A DNA stretch of 8,656 bases from a bacterium. Lineage in GTDB: Archaea; Thermoproteota; Nitrososphaeria; Nitrososphaerales; CADDZS01. Below, piece after piece: positions 1-5,174 of this stretch (the stretch's first letter is position 1; each line of letters begins with the position of its first letter). Position numbers and translations under genes: made by a program. Under the pieces are notes generated by a model. The model ran no database searches, was not told where the DNA came from, and saw only the letters and a program-made list of their open reading frames with translations. The stretch lies in contig DAIDAB010000040.1 in the NCBI GenBank assembly GCA_027310845.1, positions 4,439 to 13,094 on the forward strand, written 5' to 3'.

Positions 1-5
1 GGTTT

Positions 6-158
6 TCATACAATTACACCTTGGAAAAGCTCGGGAACTCTGGAGGTGGAGTAATTCCCATTCAGCACTCCATACCCGCCAAGAATCGCGCCGACAATAA
101 TGAGCACCACGCCAGCATATGCAATTGCTGCTCTTGTACTTACCACACCTTCTCCCAT
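6..158 (-). CDS. Small single-helix membrane protein (50 aa)
   Basis: Not recognised as a named family. The ORF runs from an ATG at 158 to a TGA at 6-8 and encodes 50 residues. Residues about 10-32 form one hydrophobic segment rich in Ala, Val, Ile, Leu and Gly (AYAGVVLIIVGAILGGYG), flanked by a short polar N-terminus with one Arg at position 9 and by a polar C-terminal tail of about 18 residues. This predicts a single-pass membrane peptide. The start lies inside the end of the small upstream ORF (stop at 140), an overlap of 19 bases, which would suit translational coupling if that ORF is real. There is no clear ribosome site before the ATG. It is too short for the usual gene-calling cut-off. 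The hydrophobic pattern is the main evidence that it is a gene; function is unknown. Confidence 0.5.
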   Translation of the reverse strand: MGEGVVSTRAAIAYAGVVLIIVGAILGGYGVLNGNYSTSRVPELFQGVIV

Positions 159-364
159 CTTGTGAGAATGTGTACTGCGATCTCATCTGATATACCATAG
201 ACACGATCATCAAAGATGATAACCATTTCAGAGCTCGTCTTTGCATCACTTGTGAGACAATCCACTTTCTTCACGATTGCCGTTGAATCCTCACGGTATT
301 GTCCGCAATCTTGCTTAGATGAAGAAAGGAACTTTTTTCCTCGAGAAGCTTCGGGAGAACGCAA
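140..364 (-). CDS. Small hypothetical ORF, start uncertain
   Basis: Open frame of up to 74 codons ending in TAA at 140-142. The longest version would start with TTG at 364, a GTG at 274 gives 44 residues, and an ATG at 226 gives 28. The C-terminal part (MVIIFDDRVYGISDEIAVHI) alternates hydrophobic and acidic residues like a small folded domain, whereas the N-terminal 30 residues look non-coding (Arg/Lys/Ser-rich). I therefore favour the GTG at 274 or the ATG at 226. It overlaps the following membrane-peptide ORF by 19 bases on the same strand. No family is recognised, no promoter stands out, and it could be chance. Confidence 0.3.
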   Translation of the reverse strand: MRSPEASRGKKFLSSSKQDCGQYREDSTAIVKKVDCLTSDAKTSSEMVIIFDDRVYGISDEIAVHILTRWEKVW

Positions 365-385
365 ACGTCCTGAGTCCTTTGTGGA

Positions 386-1084
386 TCAATTAAAATGAGG
401 CGGGAGCTTTCTAACCTTCGCAATATGGAACTCGTCGATCAGCTTTGTGAGTGGCTTCCAACCTCTCTGGTAGAAGGCTCCTCGAAGGGCCTTTGGAGTC
501 ATCTGCGTCTCGGTGAGTACGTCTATTATCTCCTTCTTTGAAATTTCGAGGAATTTGGAATAGTCCTGATCGTACACATTCAACTCATAGTGCTCTCTGA
601 TGTCCGTGTCCCAGGGGACGAAAAGATTCGGGACAAGCACATGAAGAACCTTCGCGCCGCATACTGGTCCAAGCTTATCTTTTAGAAAGTTGAAGGCTTC
701 CGAGACCTGATTCTTGTGTTTCACCGGTTCCATTTCTTCAAGTTTAATTCCATTTAGAGGCTCCACGACCCGAACAGCAGGACTGACTATCTCCCAGAGC
801 TGGCTTGGCATCTTTATCCTGTAGTTCTCCCAAAGGGGGCGCGGCATCATTCCAGATTCGCAGAGAAACCCAAAGATCTCGGAGCCCTCCCGGCTTTCGA
901 GCGCCTCTTTGTACTCCGGTTCGCCGTATTCGTCGGAGAGAGGAAAGTTATCCACGCAAAGACAATTGTCGTTTGAGACGATGTGCCTCTTCTGCGCCGC
1001 ATTAGATTCGAGGTTGTTGTAGCTGCATATCCCAAGACGCAGAAGCATAAAGTTGAGATCCGGCGATGATGGAAGCTGGGCCAA
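386..1084 (-). CDS. Conserved-looking hypothetical protein, possible helical DNA-glycosylase-like fold
   Basis: Soluble protein of about 232 residues with no signal peptide or membrane segment. No function is recognised with confidence. The most telling stretch is around residues 140-165, where a Lys-Val-Leu-His-Val-Leu-x-Pro-x-Leu-Phe-x-Pro-Trp-Asp pattern is followed by Ile-Arg-x-x-Tyr. Similar H-x-x-x-P-x-x-F-x-x-W-D signatures occur in uncharacterised, mainly helical proteins that I associate with a helix-hairpin-helix/glycosylase-like core; this is recall, not a search. The frame opens after a TAA near 1136. The TTG at 1084 is about 34 bases downstream of a TATA-like TTTAATATAG (1123-1114), which supports it; an ATG at 1048 would give 220 residues but with a 44-base leader. 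It lies at the edge of the integrase debris, so its N-terminus may have been altered by rearrangement. Reality of the gene is likely; function is open. Confidence 0.6.
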   Translation of the reverse strand: MAQLPSSPDLNFMLLRLGICSYNNLESNAAQKRHIVSNDNCLCVDNFPLSDEYGEPEYKEALESREGSEIFGFLCESGMMPRPLWENYRIKMPSQLWEIVSPAVRVVEPLNGIKLEEMEPVKHKNQVSEAFNFLKDKLGPVCGAKVLHVLVPNLFVPWDTDIREHYELNVYDQDYSKFLEISKKEIIDVLTETQMTPKALRGAFYQRGWKPLTKLIDEFHIAKVRKLPPHFN

Positions 1085-1113
1085 AGCGCGCGGGAACTTT
1101 GCCTTCAGCGTTT

Positions 1114-1123
1114 CTATATTAAA
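1114..1123 (-). promoter_or_regulatory. TATA-like box for the 232-aa protein
   Basis: Read on the minus strand the sequence is TTTAATATAG. Its centre is about 34 bases before the TTG at 1084, so transcription would start near 1092 and leave a leader of roughly 8 bases. This is the only AT-rich box in an otherwise GC-rich stretch just upstream. Position and composition are the only evidence. Confidence 0.4.
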
Positions 1124-1254
1124 CTGCTGTTCTTACTCAGAGAAATTAGTAAAGCGACTTAGTTTGAGAGCAAAAAAGCCAAAACTTCTAATCTCATTCC
1201 CTTTTCAGATCGGAGCGCAATATACACTTCGACGCAGCGAAACGCCTCTCATGT

Positions 1255-1645
1255 TATGAAAGAGTCGTATTCATCATTTTTCCTGCATAGATTTTGACCT
1301 TCACCGTGATCATTGCATATCAATATCGGCAATATGTGACTTTAGTTCAAGTAGCCTAACTATCTGACTCGCCCGCTCAACGAAAACATGGTCAGAATGG
1401 CGGCGCGGATTCTCCAGTCTGGATAACTGAGGATCTTTTTAATCTCCTAGACAATAGGCGCTCTTTCAGTCGCGTATTTCCTACCCTTGCGAATCCTGCC
1501 TGAGATCTTCTTCCAGTTGAGGATAATGTTATTTTCCTCACAACGGGGCTCGTAGCAATCTGAAAGCGTTAACTCAGATTTCATTCTTTTCTGCTCGATC
1601 TTTGCGGTAACTCACGCACTGATTTATCTGATAAGTGGCCCATTC
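1255..1645 (-). pseudogene. Decayed archaeal tyrosine integrase
   Basis: On the minus strand three consecutive frames join into one integrase-like protein. The first carries ENNIILNWKKISGRIRKGRK, then YATERAPIV, a TAG, and EIKKILSYPDWRIRAAILTM. This follows the hinge and start of the catalytic domain in thaumarchaeal integrases, whose usual pattern as I recall it is NDIxxNWKKI...RAPTxEEIxKxxEYPDRRIKxIVxTMxSSGIR. After a frameshift near 1380 a leucine-rich piece corresponds to the region after the first catalytic Arg, and a further shift gives ITVKVKIYAGK (about 1316-1275), which matches the conserved K-I-x-V-Y-A-G strand. At least one in-frame stop and two frameshifts make it non-functional, and the C-terminal HxxR and Tyr box are not visible. 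It lies beyond the 3' end of tRNA-Lys, where an integrated element would leave its integrase. Confidence 0.7.
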
Positions 1646-1867
1646 ATGATCCTACTTTGCATTTCATGCGAACGCCCTACCTTTCCCTCTAGGGTTTCTT
1701 CCTTCTATTCAATCGTATCAGAGAAAAGTGCTAACCTCTTCTCGAATTTCTGTCACGTAATGTCATTTCGGATAGAATTCTAGAATTCCTGCAAAGGATC
1801 TATCTTGAGGAGGGCCTCCACGTCATGAATATGATAGGGAATCCAGTTTTAAGATAAAATGTGAGAG

Positions 1868-1982
1868 CGGGCCTGTGGGGATTCGGACCCCAGACCACTG
1901 GATTAAAAGTCTCACCGTCTTCGCAAAAGCAAGGATACGCTGCGAAAAACACCAGTGCTCTACCTGGCTGAGCTACAGGCCC
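1868..1982 (-). tRNA. trnK: tRNA-Lys(TTT) with a 41-nt non-canonical intron
   Basis: The cloverleaf reads from 1982 down to 1868. The acceptor is GGGCCTG (1982-1976) paired with CAGGCCC (1875-1869), discriminator G at 1868, no encoded CCA. The D stem is GCTC/GAGC. The anticodon stem is CTGG (1955-1952) plus A (1910), paired with TCCAG. The loop is CTTTTAA with anticodon TTT at 1907-1905. The T arm is TGGGG-TCCGAAT-CCCCA. The GGGCCxG acceptor with discriminator G is typical of archaeal tRNA-Lys. The two halves of the anticodon arm join only if 1951-1911 (41 bases) is removed, which puts the intron at about 30/31 (or 29/30 because of a shared G) instead of the usual 37/38. The intron has its own 8-bp stem (TTTTCGCA 1948-1941 with TGCGAAGA 1925-1918). 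The mature tRNA is 74 nt. Position 55 in the T loop is C (1886) where T is almost universal. Confidence 0.88.
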
Positions 1983-2015
1983 AAAGTCTCTTTCCACAAA
2001 AGCCACTGAATGCCG

Positions 2016-2023
2016 AATATTAA
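2016..2023 (-). promoter_or_regulatory. TATA-like box for tRNA-Lys
   Basis: TTAATATT on the minus strand lies 34-41 bases before the tRNA-Lys 5' end (1982), which would place transcription start about 10 bases upstream of the mature end. Spacing fits archaeal tRNA promoters; no other support. Confidence 0.4.
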
Positions 2024-2122
2024 GCAATCGGAATAGAATCTTTTTGATTTCCCCGATAAGGAAAATGCGCGAAACCTTCCTGCAAAAGGTAAATGATTAA
2101 ATGATGCCATTCGGACCTGTTA

Positions 2123-2133
2123 CGCGAATCGCG
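2123..2133. repeat. Short perfect inverted repeat upstream of tRNA-Asp
   Basis: CGCGAATCGCG is a perfect 4-bp inverted repeat around AAT, ending 15 bases before the tRNA-Asp 5' end. It may be a protein-binding site or a leader hairpin. It is short enough to be chance. Confidence 0.3.
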
Positions 2134-2148
2134 AAGCACATTTCTATT

Positions 2149-2273
2149 GCCCAGGTAGTATAGAGATACACTACAATCGTACAAATCGGTTAGTATGTGA
2201 GACAGCACGCAGGAAATTCACTGCTGCCTTGAATGTCACTCTCGCGACCCGGGTTCAAATCCCGGCCTGGGCG
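2149..2273 (+). tRNA. trnD: tRNA-Asp(GTC) with two apparent introns
   Basis: The acceptor is GCCCAGG (2149-2155) paired with CCTGGGC (2266-2272), discriminator G at 2273, no encoded CCA. The T arm is CCGGG-TTCAAAT-CCCGG (2249-2265). The anticodon stem is TGAGA (2198-2202) with TCTCG (2240-2244), and the loop is C-TGTCAC with anticodon GTC at 2235-2237. The cloverleaf closes at about 73 nt only if two inserts are removed: about 2164-2185 (22 bases) in the D loop, leaving AG plus TCGGTTA between the GTAT strands at 2158-2161 and 2193-2196, and about 2204-2233 (30 bases) between positions 32 and 33. The second insert contains a CAGCA/TGCTG stem, and the first forms a hairpin with the 5' D strand (GTAT-AGAG-ATAC). 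I could not draw a textbook bulge-helix-bulge at either site, so the exact joints are approximate. The last 13 bases of the gene plus one recur at 3162 and 8157. Confidence 0.82.
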
Positions 2274-2388
2274 CTTAATTCCTCCGGTCAAGAGATAGCA
2301 TACTAAATTTAGATGGCTCTCCTGTAAAAGCGACTATCTCTTGCCTTCAATTGTAAAAGGAAATAAGGCATATGTTTGGCGGTAATTG

Positions 2389-2412
2389 TTATATTACCGT
2401 ACTTATATTACC
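2389..2412 (+). promoter_or_regulatory. Tandem TATA-like repeat, promoter/operator of vapBC
   Basis: TTATATTACC occurs twice, at 2389-2398 and 2403-2412, 14 bases apart. The first copy is centred about 28 bases before the ATG at 2422, as expected for a TATA box of an unleadered archaeal transcript. The second copy sits between it and the start. Ribbon-helix-helix antitoxins bind tandem sites over their own promoter, so the pair may be both promoter and operator; that role is inferred. Confidence 0.5.
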
Positions 2413-2421
2413 AGATCCACT

Positions 2422-2676
2422 ATGGAAGTTGTTAGTGTAAAGGTCGATAAGAAGATCAAAGAAAGGATGCAACGCCTTTCGAAGGTCAATTGGAGCGAGA
2501 CTATACGCGACGCCATTAGAAACAGGCTGGACGAGGAAGAAATGAAAGAACGGCATCTGGATCTGAAAGAAGTGCAAGAAGCATCTAGAATTGCAGATTC
2601 AATACGGAAACCCTCGCCTCCTGGGTGGGACTCCACGGTGGAGATACGGAAATGGAGAGACGCCCGCAAAAAGTAA
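2422..2676 (+). CDS. vapB: VapB-type antitoxin, ribbon-helix-helix
   Basis: Antitoxin of 84 residues that would neutralise the PIN toxin encoded next to it and repress its own promoter. Residues about 1-40 have the ribbon-helix-helix pattern: a short strand (VVSVKVDKKI), a first helix rich in Lys/Arg, then W-S-E-T-I-R-D-A-I-R-N-R-L. The remainder is highly charged with a Pro-Ser-Pro-Pro-Gly-Trp turn, a typical disordered toxin-binding tail. The frame is open upstream from an ATG at 2386, but that would put the start inside the TATA-like sequence; the ATG at 2422 begins exactly where the ribbon-helix-helix strand starts and lies about 28 bases after a TATA box. The toxin gene overlaps its last 25 bases, so the two are translated together. 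Confidence 0.82.
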   Translation: MEVVSVKVDKKIKERMQRLSKVNWSETIRDAIRNRLDEEEMKERHLDLKEVQEASRIADSIRKPSPPGWDSTVEIRKWRDARKK

Positions 2677-3092
2677 TCGTAGCCGACGCTTCTGTGATCG
2701 TGAAGTGGTTTGTCGAGGAAGATTATACAAAGAATGCTTTGAAGATCAAGGAAGACTATACCAGAGGCACCATTGATATTTGGTCGACGCATCTGATGCC
2801 CTTTGAGGTACTGAACGCTCTTCGTTATAATCAACAGCTAGGAGAGCAAGAGATCCAAAAGGCAGCACTTTCTCTCTCGAAGTTCAAAATCGCTCTTCAT
2901 CCCATATTGGAAGAGCTTGTTGATTTGTCTGTTCGAGATGCATGGAAGTACGGGCTCACAGTTTACGACTCTAGCTATCTTGCGCTAGGCAAGACTTTCG
3001 ACAAGGAGGTCTATACTGCAGATGAAAAGATGCTTGCAAAAGTTGCAGGGAAGGAAAGAGTAATTCATTTGAAAGAATACAAAGTTTCTTAG
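2652..3092 (+). CDS. vapC: VapC-type PIN-domain toxin ribonuclease
   Basis: Metal-dependent ribonuclease of the PIN family, 146 residues from the ATG at 2652. All four acidic positions are visible: Asp12 in VADASVIVKWF, Glu52 in PFEVLNAL, Asp106 in TVYDSSYLAL, and Asp124 in TADEKML. Length and motif spacing are those of a complete VapC, so it should be active. VapC toxins cut tRNA or rRNA when freed from the antitoxin; the target here cannot be told. The upstream ATG at 2625 would add nine residues that do not resemble the family. The gene overlaps vapB by 25 bases. Downstream, 59 bases after the stop, begins the T-rich repeat R1. The pair lies directly between tRNA-Asp and R1. Confidence 0.9.
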   Translation: MERRPQKVIVADASVIVKWFVEEDYTKNALKIKEDYTRGTIDIWSTHLMPFEVLNALRYNQQLGEQEIQKAALSLSKFKIALHPILEELVDLSVRDAWKYGLTVYDSSYLALGKTFDKEVYTADEKMLAKVAGKERVIHLKEYKVS

Positions 3093-3123
3093 TCAGACCG
3101 AAATCTAATCCCCGCTTCGTTTT

Positions 3124-3177
3124 GGTCTAGAGGTGAGGATTTGAACCCGAGCATTTTTATGCCCGGCCTGGGCGCCT
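3124..3177 (+). repeat. Repeat R1 carrying the tRNA-Asp 3' end
   Basis: GCCCGGCCTGGGCGCCT at 3161-3177 contains the last bases of the tRNA-Asp gene (CCCGGCCTGGGCGC, 2261-2274) and is identical to 8156-8172. Just before it, GGATTTGAACCCGAG (3138-3152) is close to the reverse complement of the tRNA-Asp T arm. Between them GCATTTTTATGC makes a 4-bp hairpin. The layout, inverted T arm then a T-rich spacer then the direct acceptor end, recurs at R3 and in weaker form at R2. It is probably an attachment-site remnant. The T run may also end vapBC transcription. Confidence 0.65.
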
Positions 3178-3221
3178 CACTATAGGTTCAAGTCCCTGAC
3201 AGTGCTGTACAAATATTCAGA

Positions 3222-3737
3222 TTGCGCCAAGACCATCGACAGCAGCAGCTTGCATTAAAGCACCAGCGCATCTGCGCCTATGAAGTCCATCATCATGAAG
3301 AGAGATTAAAGTCCGCTCTTGCAGCGCTGGATGAAGATTCTACGATTATTCCTACAAACAAGGAGCTCATTCGTTCCTACATCAAATATAGAGCTGCCCA
3401 GGGGCTCAGCATCCCTCGCCAGACACGCTACATCTACTGCCTCCGAAAACTGTCGAGATTCCTTGGTGGCAAGCTCTTCAAGGACGCTATGAAGGAAGAC
3501 CTCATCGACGTCGTCTCGAAGATCGAAGACGAAGATACTGCTTACGAAACAAAGCACACCGAAAAGCAGTGCATCAAATGTTTCTACCGATGGCATAGAG
3601 AGAAGGGGTCCTCCTATGAAAATGCGACGGACAAAACAACAGATGCTCGATTACTTAACATAAGCAGGATACGTGAAACCAAAAATTTCGAAGATCCCTC
3701 CGTACCACTACGCTGCCATCGGGGAGCTTGGAAATAA
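3222..3737 (+). pseudogene. Integrase N-terminal fragment (core-binding domain only)
   Basis: A 171-codon frame beginning with TTG at 3222. Residues about 40-130 follow the SAM-like core-binding domain of archaeal tyrosine recombinases: a helix beginning NKELIRSYIKYRAAQGLS, a P-R-Q-T-R-Y-I-Y-x-L-x-x-L turn, L-G-G-K-L-F-K-D-A, a K-E-D-L-I-D-V-V-S-K-I-E helix, and a T-K-H-T-E-K-Q-x-I-K-x-F-Y-R-W helix. The last 40 residues lose the pattern, and there is no catalytic domain (no R, HxxR or Tyr box) before the stop at 3737 or in the 18 bases before the next gene. It is a truncated integrase. It begins 45 bases after the tRNA-Asp-like core of R1, where an integrase of an inserted element would lie. 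It could also be the N half of a gene split by integration, in the style of SSV viruses, with the C half lost. The Gln/His-rich first 30 residues may be non-native. Confidence 0.7.
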
Positions 3738-3755
3738 CTAGAAATCTAATCGTTC

Positions 3756-4253
3756 TCACTCTACCACGAGTTTCAAGGTTATCGGGACTGAACGCGTAAA
3801 CGTGTCTCCCACAGGGGATGAAGTTTCGCAAAGCTTTGCCAAATTCCCAAGTTGGTCCCGCGTCGCATTTCTGCTCTTTATCCTCAAAGTGTATTCAACC
3901 TTCTGAAATCCTGGATCGGGTCCTTTGCCCCCAGCCACATACTTTGCGTAATTGAAATCACCAGAGCCTTCAATAGATAGCTTCTCAATCTCAATTCCGC
4001 GGTCTGTCGCAGCGGTTGCAAGCACATCAATCTCGCACGCGAGCAAACTTGCAAGTGCTACAGTCATGGCTCCAAAGTCACCTTCCCCACCGATGAAGAT
4101 CTCTTTTTCTCCGGAGTAGACTCTTGCTCGCGTTCCCCTTACCCATTCTGCAGATAGCTTTCTAGTCACGGAACACTTTTCTGGGTTTTCTCTTGCCTCC
4201 GAAGCATCCCGCTTTACTTGATCAACTTCGAGTCCGTTTAGTGTCTCTTGCAT
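3756..4253 (-). CDS. OsmC/Ohr-family thiol peroxidase-like protein
   Basis: Cytosolic OsmC-fold protein, 165 residues. The family reduces organic or inorganic peroxides with a cysteine pair, and some members act on persulfides. Residues about 27-60 give the first beta sheet (S-V-T-R-K-L-S-A-E-W). The first helix, ALASLLACEIDVLATAATDRG, holds Cys73. The C-terminal part has Cys142 in LAKLCETSSPVGDTF before a final strand ending in the stop. Both family cysteines are thus kept, which argues for an active enzyme. The Arg in the active site of Ohr proteins cannot be assigned by eye. The first 26 residues are a charged extension. It is the last gene of the operon, 64 bases after the SRPBCC gene. 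Substrate is unknown; the DsrE/TusA context hints at sulfane sulfur. Confidence 0.85.
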   Translation of the reverse strand: MQETLNGLEVDQVKRDASEARENPEKCSVTRKLSAEWVRGTRARVYSGEKEIFIGGEGDFGAMTVALASLLACEIDVLATAATDRGIEIEKLSIEGSGDFNYAKYVAGGKGPDPGFQKVEYTLRIKSRNATRDQLGNLAKLCETSSPVGDTFTRSVPITLKLVVE

Positions 4254-4317
4254 AGGGTCATAATCCGACTCCTTATCTCTTCAGTCAATCTACAGTGAGT
4301 TTGTACTAAAAGCCTCG

Positions 4318-4863
4318 CTACGTTACGATTTGGGAAACGACGTAGCCCGGAAAATCAATTTTCCTCTTTTCGAATTGCAAGTCAATCGGAGGAATCCTGT
4401 GCTGGTCAGCCACCGCATTCAATCCTTCGAGGGCAAGTTTGACCATCCGTTTTGCTTCTTTTCGAAGGAAAAACCGGTCGATGATTGGTCCGATGAGCGG
4501 ATATGGAGCTCGGAATCCCATGATGGCGGTAACACGTGTCTCGTCGGACCCATTCGATTCAAATCGAAACGCTAGATGCATGTTCACTCTCGCTGGAAAT
4601 CCGGTGATTGCCCTCATGTCCCAAGATTCGCATTCCGTCCACTCGACGCATTTAGCCTTCCATTCCATTTCCCTATCCATGATCGTACCTTCATAGCAGG
4701 TGATTTTCCCCAAAGCATCACAGCTCGGAAGTTTGGGCAAACTCTCTATCCACGTCTTCTTTACAGGCGGAAACCACTCGGGCACATTGTAGCACCAGTC
4801 ACCGTAGAAGAAGAGCTCTTTCTTATCTGCTCTAACGATTTCAGAAGCCTCGACTTGTCCCAT
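4318..4863 (-). CDS. SRPBCC (START/polyketide-cyclase-like) ligand-binding protein
   Basis: About 181 residues. The opening GQVEASEIVRADKKELFFY, followed by a D-x-x-x-x-x-P-E-W-F-P-P-V turn, alternating strands in the middle (ITCYEGTIMDREMEWKAKCV, then MHLAFRFES) and a long amphipathic C-terminal helix (FFLRKEAKRMVKLALEGLNA) is the SRPBCC order: strand, two short helices, antiparallel sheet, long closing helix. Such proteins form a hydrophobic cavity for lipids, polyketides or cofactors; catalysis cannot be inferred. Four cysteines (in DWCYN, PSCDA, ITCYE, AKCVEWTEC; five in all) are unusual for the fold and may matter beside sulfur-carrier genes. The ATG at 4863 gives the typical N-terminus; a TTG at 4872 with AGGT five bases upstream is the alternative. 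It follows the 94-residue gene by 19 bases. Confidence 0.75.
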   Translation of the reverse strand: MGQVEASEIVRADKKELFFYGDWCYNVPEWFPPVKKTWIESLPKLPSCDALGKITCYEGTIMDREMEWKAKCVEWTECESWDMRAITGFPARVNMHLAFRFESNGSDETRVTAIMGFRAPYPLIGPIIDRFFLRKEAKRMVKLALEGLNAVADQHRIPPIDLQFEKRKIDFPGYVVSQIVT

Positions 4864-4882
4864 CCTTCTCAACCCGGACCTG

Positions 4883-5167
4883 CTAATTTTCGAAAAACTC
4901 TTGTGGCGTCACCGCGACTTCGTAGCTCTTTGGAACAAAGGCAAGGTTTTGTTTGGCAACTTCGGAAAGGTAAATTCGTCCAGCTTTATTGAGCCACTCG
5001 TATTCCACTATGTGGAATATGTAGAGAACCGAGGCATCCTGCGGAAAGTATGGACCCTCCATCTTTCCTCCAACCTTTTCTAGAATCTGCATCTGTAATT
5101 TGTGAAGCTTATTCAGGTCGGATTGTATGTCCGTTCCATCATAATCCGCTTTCCAGAGAATAATCAT
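4883..5167 (-). CDS. Unknown 94-aa protein, probable small alpha/beta fold
   Basis: No family recognised. The start is fixed by sequence: the ATG at 5167 has AGGTGAG six bases upstream, and the TGA inside that ribosome site is the stop of the tusA-like gene, so the two are coupled. A longer version from 5194 would overlap tusA and lacks such a site. The protein begins with a strand (MIILWKADYDG), continues with an amphipathic helix (LNKLHKLQMQILEKVGG), a hydrophobic strand (SVLYIFHIVE), another helix (LNKAGRIYLSEVAKQN) and an exposed strand (SYEVAVTP). That order suggests a dimeric alpha/beta-barrel or ferredoxin-like fold. It has no cysteine, so it is unlikely to carry sulfur itself; a binding or scaffolding role in the operon is possible. 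Function unknown. Confidence 0.7.
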   Translation of the reverse strand: MIILWKADYDGTDIQSDLNKLHKLQMQILEKVGGKMEGPYFPQDASVLYIFHIVEYEWLNKAGRIYLSEVAKQNLAFVPKSYEVAVTPQEFFEN

Positions 5168-5174
5168 GGGATGC

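Larger units (their letters stand above)
1085..1867. other. Gene-free stretch with integrase debris
   Basis: Apart from the decayed integrase (about 1255-1645) and the TATA-like box at 1114-1123, I see no intact coding region here. Stops are frequent in all frames. The part from 1650 to 1867, up to the tRNA-Lys 3' end, may hold more of the eroded integrase N-terminus but I could not follow a frame convincingly. A 14-base stretch at 1776-1789 repeats TAGAATTC. Confidence 0.5.

Noticed and set aside
1800..2027. Minus-strand 75-codon frame through tRNA-Lys
   Set aside because: It is produced by reading through the tRNA gene; the cloverleaf explains the sequence.
2403..2834. Minus-strand 143-codon frame across vapBC
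   Set aside because: It is the antisense of two well-supported genes and has a Ser/Phe-rich composition typical of a shadow frame.
3183..3210. GGTTCAAGTCCC after R1, resembling another tRNA T arm
   Set aside because: No pairing stem on either side and no acceptor; it does not fold into a tRNA arm.
3100..3751. GAAATCTAATC repeated at 3100-3110 and 3741-3751, flanking the integrase fragment
   Set aside because: Several 11-base repeats are expected by chance in a window of this size, and neither copy matches a known site.
4330..4992. Plus-strand frames opposite the SRPBCC and 94-residue genes
   Set aside because: All are antisense to conserved minus-strand genes and have no recognisable fold.
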